A stretch of 32,027 bases of DNA, from assembly GCA_029938115.1 (NCBI GenBank), contig JAPYOP010000041.1:1-32027 (forward strand), read 5' to 3'. Positions 25,401-32,027 of this stretch are shown one piece after another. The notes below the pieces were generated by a model, which had not been told where the DNA came from, did not search any database, and was given only the letters and a program-made list of their open reading frames with translations. The translations under genes and the position numbers were made by a program. The first letter of the stretch is position 1; each line of letters starts with the position of its first letter. The DNA is from Colwellia sp. (GTDB taxonomy: Bacteria; Pseudomonadota; Gammaproteobacteria; Enterobacterales; Alteromonadaceae).

Positions 25401-27575
25401 CTTTGATTGCCCTTGGCTTAACAGCCAATTGGCCAAAGTAGGTAGATATTGGTTTGGATTTTGTTTAAATCTCCAGCTATGATATGCACTTAAATTACTT
25501 ATATCCTGATTCGTTTGATAATAATTAAATAACCATCTAAGAGCATTTTCTCGACGATTAGGGTCAGGATCTTTAATGGCCATGCCTTTTAATGTTTTAC
25601 TTAATAAGGCGTAATCCTTTTGATGGCTAAGTCGTTTAATAAGGCTTGCTAAGGGCTCATGACGAAGGGGTGTTTTATCAAACTTAGATGATGTTAAACC
25701 TTGTGACCATAGGTGTTGGTAGCTTGTTAACCAGCGGCGTAATGGTTTCCAGTCTTGCAAAACTAAATCTTTTAAGCTATTTACGTTAGCAATATTTGCC
25801 GAAGAAGATTGATCACTTTTTTGCAGCCTAATAGAGCGATTTGGTTGTAGCAATAATGCCAGCATATTATCCACACCAAATTGTTTTAATGCCCTTAGCC
25901 AAGTTTTTTCATCCAACGAGAAAGTGATGGCGTCACGATAGAACGGACTAAACCATAAGCCCTTACCAGAATTATGGGATAGGCTAATGGGGAAGTCTTC
26001 CTGAGCTAGGATAATGCTACCAGAGGCAGTGGCAAGTGCATTTTTACGGCTAAATGTGGATCCATTTGTTAGAACTGAAAAATCTGCTCCTGAGACGATA
26101 TCTAAATCATCTTCATTGACTAGAAGTGGCCGCCAATACCAAACTGTTTTCTTTCCATGTCGATTTGTTAAGGTTAGATCAAAAGGCGTATTTGTCATTG
26201 GGAAGGATAGTTTCAATATATTTTTGTTTTGTTTACCCGGAGAATGTAATTCAACAATTTTTCCTGGATCCAGCTTTAATAGTATTTTTTGTTTACGCTC
26301 CAATCCTTCCACGTTTGATACATATCTATCGGTGCTCTCATTGTTGTTTCGCTGTCGGGTGTCTATTAACCAGGCGCTTTTTTGTTGAAGGCTTGCACTG
26401 TTTATGCTGATAGGGCGCCATACCTGGTAGCGTTGATTAATAAGCTTAATGGTCTTATTTATTCTTAATTGTTGCTCAACACTATTGTTTTTGTTTTTGT
26501 TATTGCGCATTGATTGCTTTTTTAATGTCCCTGACAAATATTCGGCCAGTAAAGTGTCATCGTAATCGGGTATGGCGAGTGTAGAATCAAAACTTACCAT
26601 TTTATTATGCGTATTCTTCTCTTTAAGCTGGTTATGCATAAATATAAATGGATTGTCATTCACTTTATTAACACGTACCGACATTGATTGTGGAGCCGTA
26701 AAACTTAAGCGGTGACTACCACTGGGTAAGGTGATGTTTAAGGTTTCAGGGCGGCTAGTTAAGCGTTCACACTGCCCAGTTACTAGAAGGCGACTGTCAT
26801 CTATACTGGGGTGCAAACGCCAATCGTGCCAGTCAGAGCCATTGAGTTTGAGGTTTAAATTAATAAAACGTTTCCAAGGTTGCCAGCTATCAATCAGTAA
26901 ACGGGTTTCCATCTTCCATTCTCCAGGTCCTTGTAAATCAACGCTGAAAAATTGGTTCTTTATAAGTTTATTCAGTTGTATATGTTTTCTTGGATTTGTT
27001 TCAAGGTGCCATGTAGGTATGTTTTCTTGCCCATAGACTATGTCACTGTATGTTTTCCTTTCTTTTATCTCTATGGGCTGAGCTCGGCTTAAAATCCAGC
27101 GAATGGTGTCCTCACTGGTATTTGTTAACATGAGTAATAGGTTGTTGTTTAGAGGCGGTGCCATAACCCATTGTTTGGTTTTAGGGTATATTTTTTTATC
27201 GTTAAGTTCATTTTTGTCTGAATGAAATTGTAATGGTGCTGGAATAAATAGCCCATTACCATTTGAGTACCATAGGTTTGGTTTTATCTTATTATTTACT
27301 AAGTGACTATTAGAGGATATTAACTTAACCCAATAATCCTTGGGTATTTTAAACAATGCAGTGCCTTTAGCCTGAATTATAATTTCTTGCCCTAGTGCAT
27401 GTAACTCCCCTAGGGTCGCCCCGTCAGATGCGTCTTCTAATTCCTCAATACTCTCCCAATGCCAAACAGATGAATTAATAACTGATTGCCTTTCAATTAG
27501 AGCGGGTTCCTTATCGGTTGCAAATGCACTGAGTGTATGAAACGTGGCAATAATAAAAAGGACAAATAGCCTCAT
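22476..27575 (-). CDS. Outer-membrane exporter-like protein: beta modules, TPR-like helices and C-terminal barrel
   Basis: The start at 27575 is preferred over 27596 because its ATG overlaps the upstream TGA as ATGA and it begins directly with a signal peptide (MRLFVLFIIATFHTLSAFA before TDKE). Residues below are counted from 27596. The N-terminal half is beta-rich, with a module ending LPSGSHRLSF near 289. Residues about 620-800 are helical and TPR-like. Further modules ending LGPGLHHLSI (about 948) and VPAGQQKVAI (about 1243) follow. From about 1400 the sequence turns into alternating aromatic/polar strands ending GITLETSWNFSHGRG, an outer-membrane beta-barrel. Helical repeats plus barrel is the layout of BcsC, PgaA and AlgK/AlgE polymer exporters, and the downstream gene is a polymer ligase. 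The role as exporter is inference; the barrel and signal peptide are read directly. A G8 run lies just before the barrel. Confidence 0.7.
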   Translation of the reverse strand: MRLFVLFIIATFHTLSAFATDKEPALIERQSVINSSVWHWESIEELEDASDGATLGELHALGQEIIIQAKGTALFKIPKDYWVKLISSNSHLVNNKIKPNLWYSNGNGLFIPAPLQFHSDKNELNDKKIYPKTKQWVMAPPLNNNLLLMLTNTSEDTIRWILSRAQPIEIKERKTYSDIVYGQENIPTWHLETNPRKHIQLNKLIKNQFFSVDLQGPGEWKMETRLLIDSWQPWKRFINLNLKLNGSDWHDWRLHPSIDDSRLLVTGQCERLTSRPETLNITLPSGSHRLSFTAPQSMSVRVNKVNDNPFIFMHNQLKEKNTHNKMVSFDSTLAIPDYDDTLLAEYLSGTLKKQSMRNNKNKNNSVEQQLRINKTIKLINQRYQVWRPISINSASLQQKSAWLIDTRQRNNNESTDRYVSNVEGLERKQKILLKLDPGKIVELHSPGKQNKNILKLSFPMTNTPFDLTLTNRHGKKTVWYWRPLLVNEDDLDIVSGADFSVLTNGSTFSRKNALATASGSIILAQEDFPISLSHNSGKGLWFSPFYRDAITFSLDEKTWLRALKQFGVDNMLALLLQPNRSIRLQKSDQSSSANIANVNSLKDLVLQDWKPLRRWLTSYQHLWSQGLTSSKFDKTPLRHEPLASLIKRLSHQKDYALLSKTLKGMAIKDPDPNRRENALRWLFNYYQTNQDISNLSAYHSWRFKQNPNQYLPTLANWLLSQGQSKMALRLFELTKTLNHHLPYQHAKLQQAWHFGQSNTSPLLYVWHALWHQDWQKAEEHSEDLDKNNPWHRFLNTIPDNKNPANWLTWAKQSPSTSIHQGKHKGIIVHDELRVPISISPTKSTGRVQLYQHQRELYFQMALAQTASPVQYSVIGPIEMQISIRLKHENNTLQPPLNDWIEINNNGSKKWIPIINSKASSGLTLLSNSENLPGNSHSSTLSLGPGLHHLSIRPMIHTAFVSAKVLSHPLLSNLVKSIQGSALSQSTSLSNYTDKSTNTKLSKQLLSTETILNNIDVTSLQFCNDNIDNERPQNYNRSNLKWALANTSSNWHIRHSLSRLSQSLVTYMVLNTANKNSDDINDVEQHLLMGLWHWPKVKPQEKSQWLAQANSLAQPYIKHNRIKTLISKLNEHSFFQPVDMVVASAGNRRSNTSDNSEYIAEREKLIWSGKAAEGERLHGHNKLGFITRFKTKTRIRLKFSLARYPYQYTHTGNVKISRNGKTIKTVNLDTLKHTTNIRVPAGQQKVAITLIDPSQDQWLYVKAQAYLNEKWQPLLKPIYKRYDVATHQQPLELYFDEPSWLRIDEFSHGKVKHRYQYQAHSGSLLLKPNERQEQAMLRVMSLKQNILNNDLKPLNIANDSETISHNPRPSQGGAILSMKELASKKLTIESARLKNTQNHTNGAYVRYQTRRDFDSDITGSDNEKFVEGGWQYRKKLDCLSCFWRHDLFAREHSRNNISILGSHQWLQGAWPKSSWRWQLKQSLFIQTTDNTPFKWFATGILKQNHDINETLKHGYQFHIFARHLSEGNPAFSTDNDIYSQYQVNHRWGLRFEKTMSGRPWLDSFWSSHIRIVSNELDSSIKAEYVQVGIGWRQYYKPLELGLNYHYRNYLKDEDRLHVVEKPNLAINLSYWQKINQDDALQWKLRLTNDLDRNEYGITLETSWNFSHGRGLTDYRSAESAFYRLRQRDISGHQPSRTNNE
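23459..23466 (-). repeat. In-frame G8 tract within the exporter-like gene
   Basis: On the coding strand eight G residues encode the Gly-Gly of PSQGGAIL near residue 1378, just before the barrel. A change of one base would remove the barrel from the protein, so the tract could work as a slippage switch. Confidence 0.6.
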
Positions 27576-28423
27576 AATGCAAGCCCCAAAATACAATGTG
27601 CAAAGGTCGTAGTTAAGATTTTGTTGTTTACCAGTTTCTCACGAATGCTTGCGTTCAGTTCTATATGGATAAAACCGGAATGCCCCATATATCGTAATAC
27701 ACCGCCAATACTATTTTTAGAACCTCCTAATTCAGAAACTTGCTGTGGGAAGCGTACACTTTGCCAACCGGGTTTAGATAAACAGGTTTGCAGTGTTAAT
27801 AAATGTTTTGATGACCAGGCTGTACCATTACTTAAAATAGCGTCAGCCATCTTGGCCGTTATCGTTCGCCGTTTGTGTGCATTAAATCCGTGCAACTGAA
27901 TGAGCTTTCCCTCAGGAAACTGAGTGACAAAGGCACGAGCGTAAGCGGTATGTAAGCTATTCGCTAAATGTGCAAGGTCAGCAGAACTTTGCTGTTGATT
28001 GTTGGAATACCTGGAAATACTGTTCAAGGCAATGCTGGTGAGATTGTGTTTGTTAAATAGCGTTTTAGTGATGACTCCTGTGTATTTATCGTGGTAGCGA
28101 TGAGGGGCCATGATGACGATGCCGGAAGTTTTGTGTTTACTAAAGCGGTAATCGCCCCAGCCTATTTTTCCATTGTCCTTTAAATGAATGGAATTTTTAT
28201 TTTCTTGCCAATGGTAACCCAATTCTTTAGCCGAAATATGGGCTTTTTTTAAAGACTGCTGCGAAAAAAGCCAGATAAATAACTGCTCTGCTTTATTTAA
28301 CTGAGTAAGGCTAGGTTGACGATACTGAGGTTTTTCGTCTGTACTCGCGACGCAGTACAATGGCTGGAAAACAATCACCCGTAATACAATCATAATCATA
28401 ATATTAGGGATTCTATTGTGCAT
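27572..28423 (-). CDS. Predicted secreted metal-dependent amidohydrolase (poly-gamma-glutamate hydrolase/N-formylglutamate amidohydrolase-like)
   Basis: GGGAG lies 7 nt before the ATG, which overlaps the end of the upstream gene by 11 nt. The N-terminus is a signal-peptide-like hydrophobic stretch (IMIMIVLRVIVFQPLYCVAS). Candidate active-site residues follow a zinc-hydrolase layout: APHRYHDKYTG (H108, D112), RYSN, SADLAH (D149, H152), IQLHGF (H178), LGGSKNS and FIHIELN (E255) with R261. This order of PH-D-T, QLHG and IELS-type motifs is that of secreted PGA-hydrolase or N-formylglutamate amidohydrolase-like enzymes that cut amide polymers or amino-acid amides. In an operon with a PgsB-like ligase it would trim, release or edit the polymer in the periplasm. 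Fold assignment is moderate; the substrate is inferred from context. Confidence 0.65.
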   Translation of the reverse strand: MHNRIPNIMIMIVLRVIVFQPLYCVASTDEKPQYRQPSLTQLNKAEQLFIWLFSQQSLKKAHISAKELGYHWQENKNSIHLKDNGKIGWGDYRFSKHKTSGIVIMAPHRYHDKYTGVITKTLFNKHNLTSIALNSISRYSNNQQQSSADLAHLANSLHTAYARAFVTQFPEGKLIQLHGFNAHKRRTITAKMADAILSNGTAWSSKHLLTLQTCLSKPGWQSVRFPQQVSELGGSKNSIGGVLRYMGHSGFIHIELNASIREKLVNNKILTTTFAHCILGLAL

Positions 28424-30986
28424 TTATGCGCTCCCTAAAGTCATAAGATGAACTTAGTCCAGCTGAAATGATGCCTGCACTGGCCAATACATTGGGTTGG
28501 TCACAGCTTAGTTCGGCATTTGCCTGCTGAGCAGGTATATCATTATTTAGTTGAACGAACATAGGAATGGGCCCATGTACTAGGCCATCTCTTTGTTTTA
28601 GTACATACGATGCAGGGTAATCCTCACTGGCGATGGTGTAATTATAATGCCGGAAACTGTGACTGTCTTGACTGCCTTTTGAGCGTTTACTATGTACCGC
28701 TAATTTACAGTTTAAGGTGCTAATATTAGCAGGTGCAAAAATCCATATAGCCAGCTTTTGACCTTCGCCACTGATGCTGAACGGCAATGTTATTGAAAAT
28801 TGCTGTTGATTTTTTGATTGTTTTTTGGCTCTTAGACTGACTATTTTTGTTGTAGCCGTTTGTTCTACCTGTGAATTGTCTAATAGCAACGGGTAAGCTG
28901 ACCGTAACAGATGGCTGCGTTTTGACTGAGAAATATTGTTTACAAACCAACGAATATCTTCGTCTCCATTTATAAATTCAATTTGGTGTGAGCCGGCTTT
29001 TAGGTGGGGCAAACGTATTTTTCCTGTTTTACCCACCACTGTGGTTGTTAATACCAGTTTGTGATCAATCCACACGTATACTGATTGGGGGGTGTTGGTA
29101 TCTCGCAAATATACGGCGCTAGGTCGTAGTGTGGCTTGTGCATTTTTCCCCGCAATGATTACCTGTTGTGATCTTTTAATAGGTTGAAATGAACTGGCTC
29201 GTGCCTCCATTCTGGTGGGTGTGTCACTTTCGTGATGAGTAAATAGTTGTTTCTCTAATGCATAGGGGTCTTGGCTGCTAAGTGCCTGCCAAGTAAATTG
29301 TCCGCTAGCAATTGCCGGATTTTCCTCAATGGGTTGCAAATGCCAAATTAGACTATGGTATTGCTTGTATGTGATAAGTTGCTGTACATCCTTGGGTTGC
29401 AAGGAAAACCATGCGGGTTCCCGCTTAGGGTAGGCGTGCCAAAAGTTTCTATCCCTAGGGAGAATACGACTAATGGGGTGTCGCCATGGACGGGTACTAA
29501 CACTTATTAAGACGGGAGCCGAACATTTAATGTGTAACGTTTTGCTTTGATTTGAGGCATTTATATAGCTATATGCCGATTCAAAAACATGACTGTCTAC
29601 CAAAGCGGTATCATTAAACTGTTGGTAGGGGTTAGGCTGGCTTTTAAGGGCAAGCGAGTCTTTTTCTAATACTCTACCGTTTTTACTTATTGTATACAGC
29701 TCAACCCTGCTGGATGTATGGGCAAGCATCTGATCGCTGCGGTAATAACTTTTTGCATTAATCTTTAAAGACTGTTCTTCTTTTCCTGGCGCTAAAGGAA
29801 ATCGCAAGGGTGTCTTAGGCGCGCACACATAAGCGCGGCTACGTAATTTTTCTGGAGTAATATCTTTCCATTTAGCATTTTTTAATTCATAGAGTTTAAA
29901 TATACCCCTTCCATTCGGGATTATTTGTAATAAACCCTTAGCCAAATTCCCTTCCCAAAGGTGTTGCTTAACTTCAGCTTGCCAGCGACGCTGATGCTTT
30001 ATATTGGCATCTTGCCAATGCAGTTGCATAAAGCTAGGTGTACTGGGCTGTAAAGGATTAATGCCATGCCATTTAATTCGATAACGACTGAAAGGGCTTT
30101 TAAGTTTAACAGTAAGCCAATGCTCTGGGCTTGCAAAAAGGCCATCATTTATAATGGCTTCCTGAGGTAATGTAGGCGCGGTATTTTCACGTAGATAAAG
30201 TGTTTCAATGCGATAGTCGTCATCAAGTATTCCTTGAGGGCCTATTGGTTTCCAGTATGCTTTCATTATGTTATTGCGTTCGTATTCGGATAACAGAAAA
30301 CTTGGGTATACTGATGCAGCGCTGATGGCCTGTTTTTGTATGCTATTCATACGTTGCCAAGCTACTTTAACATCCTGATCATCACGGATATATCGGATAT
30401 AAGAACGTAAGCCAATTTGTTCGATGCCAATATCCATGGCGTGTACTTGAAAGCGTATTTGTCGGGCCTGTGGGTGTTCGACTGGAAATATATACAGAGA
30501 CTGGTCTAAACTGGGTTCACTTCGCTTGTGGTTATAGAACCGAGTGGGTAACAGTTCGGTTATAGGATCGTTAAGGTCAGTGTTGGTGGTGTCGAGTGTT
30601 TGATCTTGTCCGCTTGACAGCGGTTTTTCAGAGGTAACAGATAAAAATGGGCTGCGACGTGTATTGATATGATAAATATTTTCAGCGAGTAAGCTACCTG
30701 CGCCATCTAGCCACTGGTATTTAATCCTATACCTTAGATTTCCCTCTTCGTTATTAGGTAATAATGCGGCGTGAAAATAAAACCGAAATAAGCGAGATTT
30801 ATTGGCGATATCAAAGGTAAGCCATTTATCCTGTTCGAGTGGGAAATAACTGCTGGCGCGTGCTTGCTCTGAACGGTATTGAGAACTCTGTGTTTTCTCC
30901 CATAGATCACGTATAACAGGAGTCAACCATATATAAAGGCCAATAATTAATAATATACTCATGAGGAGTTGTGTCATTCTTCTCAT
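28413..30986 (-). CDS. Membrane-anchored periplasmic beta-rich protein of unknown function
   Basis: The start at 30986 is chosen over 31010 because its ATG overlaps the upstream TGA as ATGA and GGAG lies about 10 nt before it. One N-terminal helix (MSILLIIGLYIWLTPVI) with positive residues before it anchors the protein in the inner membrane, with about 830 residues in the periplasm. These are nearly all beta-type with many Trp, Tyr and Arg, and no enzyme motif was recognised. Near residue 669 (counted from 31010) is LKAGSHQIEF followed by WFVNNI, the same module end seen three times in the exporter-like protein of the operon. A four-cysteine set is scattered through the chain. It may be a periplasmic scaffold linking the ligase to the outer-membrane barrel, which is inference from position. 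Confidence 0.7.
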   Translation of the reverse strand: MRRMTQLLMSILLIIGLYIWLTPVIRDLWEKTQSSQYRSEQARASSYFPLEQDKWLTFDIANKSRLFRFYFHAALLPNNEEGNLRYRIKYQWLDGAGSLLAENIYHINTRRSPFLSVTSEKPLSSGQDQTLDTTNTDLNDPITELLPTRFYNHKRSEPSLDQSLYIFPVEHPQARQIRFQVHAMDIGIEQIGLRSYIRYIRDDQDVKVAWQRMNSIQKQAISAASVYPSFLLSEYERNNIMKAYWKPIGPQGILDDDYRIETLYLRENTAPTLPQEAIINDGLFASPEHWLTVKLKSPFSRYRIKWHGINPLQPSTPSFMQLHWQDANIKHQRRWQAEVKQHLWEGNLAKGLLQIIPNGRGIFKLYELKNAKWKDITPEKLRSRAYVCAPKTPLRFPLAPGKEEQSLKINAKSYYRSDQMLAHTSSRVELYTISKNGRVLEKDSLALKSQPNPYQQFNDTALVDSHVFESAYSYINASNQSKTLHIKCSAPVLISVSTRPWRHPISRILPRDRNFWHAYPKREPAWFSLQPKDVQQLITYKQYHSLIWHLQPIEENPAIASGQFTWQALSSQDPYALEKQLFTHHESDTPTRMEARASSFQPIKRSQQVIIAGKNAQATLRPSAVYLRDTNTPQSVYVWIDHKLVLTTTVVGKTGKIRLPHLKAGSHQIEFINGDEDIRWFVNNISQSKRSHLLRSAYPLLLDNSQVEQTATTKIVSLRAKKQSKNQQQFSITLPFSISGEGQKLAIWIFAPANISTLNCKLAVHSKRSKGSQDSHSFRHYNYTIASEDYPASYVLKQRDGLVHGPIPMFVQLNNDIPAQQANAELSCDQPNVLASAGIISAGLSSSYDFRERINAQ

Positions 30987-32027
30987 TTTAAATGACTCCG
31001 CAAAAGCCAACGCGCACGTTCATCCACAAATTTTTGTATTCGTTTTAGGGATGGGATGTCTTGCCCCTTTAAAATATGATTTTTTCCATTATGGGTTTGT
31101 AAATTAACTAAAGCTAACAAATCCCCTTGGGGAAAACTCATGGCTAAGTAGGCTTGACGCGTATTAATATCAATAAGTCGCTGAAATTGATATTGTGTGT
31201 TTTCGTTTAAAAATCGTTTAAGTGAAATTATATTTTCAGTGATAAAGAATTCTTCTAGTAACGAAAAATTAATTTTTATCTGTTTATCATTAGATACTTG
31301 AGTTTGGTTTGCCCAGCGGGCTATGTCGACTTCTTTGGTGTTAATGCCAAGTGTTGAAAACTTAGCCCGCTGTTGTCTGTTATCCTCTTGATCTAGGAAA
31401 CTACTGCGTGTTTTTGGTGAAACCCATAAAACATAAAAAGGTTTGTTTTGAGTAAAGGGACTGTAACGTGCCTGTGCATTCCAAGATACTTCGTACCCTT
31501 GTGCATCTGATGACCCTGTTACGTATTGCACGTTTAAACCATACGCTTTGAGTGCGTCGTTAATGGGTTGAGTTAATACACTTGAAGGCTCATTAAATGT
31601 GCCTAATTTGGCCATTAAAATATCAGTTTTAGCGGATGGCGTATTGTCTTCATTTGAAAAGGCCCGTAACTGCATAACCAGCATTGGAGCGTTTTCGGTT
31701 TGACGTAATATAACTTGATGAACCAAATTAAATAGATTAATTTTGTTGGCACTGTGTAATAGATTGGCGCTGCCATCAAAGTTGGAAAATGGGTGGGTAC
31801 CTGCGATGAGCAAGGCCCTAGCTTGTAATTTTTCGAATAGTCCTGCTCCAAATTCTAGCGTATTTATTTCCGATATGGGGCGTGCTACTTCTACTACGTA
31901 AGGCTGTGCACTACCCACGCGAAAAACATAGGTTCCCCAGTGGCGCAAAATCTGTGATTGTTTCTCTTGCAAAATTAAAAAGTCATCCCCCGAACTTTGA
32001 TGGTGATAACGTATTAATTCATAATCC
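30983..32027 (-). CDS. Inactive-looking paralogue of the 283-aa hydrolase, 5' partial
   Basis: The frame is open to the right edge; the TTG at 31972 is an internal Leu codon, since 18 more sense codons precede it (DYELIRYHHQSSGDDFLI). The visible chain lines up with the downstream 283-aa enzyme: HWGTYVFR with GWGDYRFS, ARPISEINT with APHRYHDKYT, SANLLHSAN with SADLAHLAN, VMQLRAF with LIQLHGF, and YVLWVSPKTR with FIHIELNASIR. The catalytic-type residues are replaced: PH becomes PI, QLHG becomes QLRA, and IEL becomes LWV, while the DLAH-type His is kept. It therefore looks like a pseudo-hydrolase that may bind the polymer or regulate its active partner. About 140 further residues (EDxxRQQR to the end) are unique to it. 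It overlaps the next gene by 4 nt (ATGA). Confidence 0.7.
   Translation of the reverse strand, partial: DYELIRYHHQSSGDDFLILQEKQSQILRHWGTYVFRVGSAQPYVVEVARPISEINTLEFGAGLFEKLQARALLIAGTHPFSNFDGSANLLHSANKINLFNLVHQVILRQTENAPMLVMQLRAFSNEDNTPSAKTDILMAKLGTFNEPSSVLTQPINDALKAYGLNVQYVTGSSDAQGYEVSWNAQARYSPFTQNKPFYVLWVSPKTRSSFLDQEDNRQQRAKFSTLGINTKEVDIARWANQTQVSNDKQIKINFSLLEEFFITENIISLKRFLNENTQYQFQRLIDINTRQAYLAMSFPQGDLLALVNLQTHNGKNHILKGQDIPSLKRIQKFVDERARWLLRSHLK

Noticed and set aside
26014..26410. Overlapping plus-strand frames of 94-124 codons opposite the exporter-like gene
   Set aside because: Shadows of a long coding region on the other strand; no ribosome binding sites or recognisable domains.
1..32027. 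CRISPR arrays, tRNA or rRNA genes, intact transposases or integrases
   Set aside because: No regularly spaced repeats, cloverleaf-like sequences or transposase motifs were seen in the intergenic regions or coding frames.

Overview
The window looks like chromosome of an AT-rich, free-living, probably marine gammaproteobacterium. Support for this comes from the many Sec signal peptides, lipoproteins and outer-membrane proteins, a MipA/OmpV-type porin, and a consensus CRP site. No rRNA, tRNA, CRISPR array or intact transposase was seen. Two gene blocks converge near 18.1-18.2 kb.

Left block (+ strand, about 1-12.9 kb): an operon-like run of four large secreted proteins. They are a 5'-truncated multi-domain beta protein (BACON-like, P/Homo B-like, PKD-like); a 904-aa protein whose C-terminal half resembles the channel and TcB-binding end of TcA toxins; a secreted phage tail-collar protein; and a 2.2-kaa SpvB/TcdB/RHS protein resembling a TcB-TcC fusion with an unrecognised 234-residue C-terminal tip. 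Together they suggest a reduced, Sec-exported relative of Tc (ABC) toxin complexes.

Middle (12.9-18.1 kb): a 0.7-kb gene-free stretch, then four separately spaced genes. These are a MipA-like porin with two operator-like palindromes upstream, a DUF998 membrane protein, a PKD plus beta-helix lipoprotein with a consensus CRP site upstream, and a DUF2846-like lipoprotein.

Right block (- strand, 32.0-18.2 kb): a tightly coupled operon (8-bp gap, ATGA overlaps) that runs off the right edge. In transcription order it holds a partial secreted protein that looks like a catalytically dead paralogue of the 283-aa gene; an 857-aa N-terminally anchored periplasmic beta protein; the 283-aa predicted metal-dependent hydrolase resembling poly-gamma-glutamate or N-formylglutamate amidohydrolases; a 1.7-kaa protein with beta modules, a helical TPR-like part and a C-terminal outer-membrane beta-barrel; and a 1411-aa protein in which a PgsB/CapB poly-gamma-glutamate ligase core follows a HEAT-like region and one membrane helix. 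The set (amide ligase, periplasmic hydrolase plus pseudo-hydrolase, TPR/barrel exporter) has the parts expected of a Gram-negative synthase-dependent secretion system for a polyamide such as poly-gamma-glutamate. It is the strongest candidate in the window for an undescribed system. All assignments come from reading motifs by eye; no database search was run.
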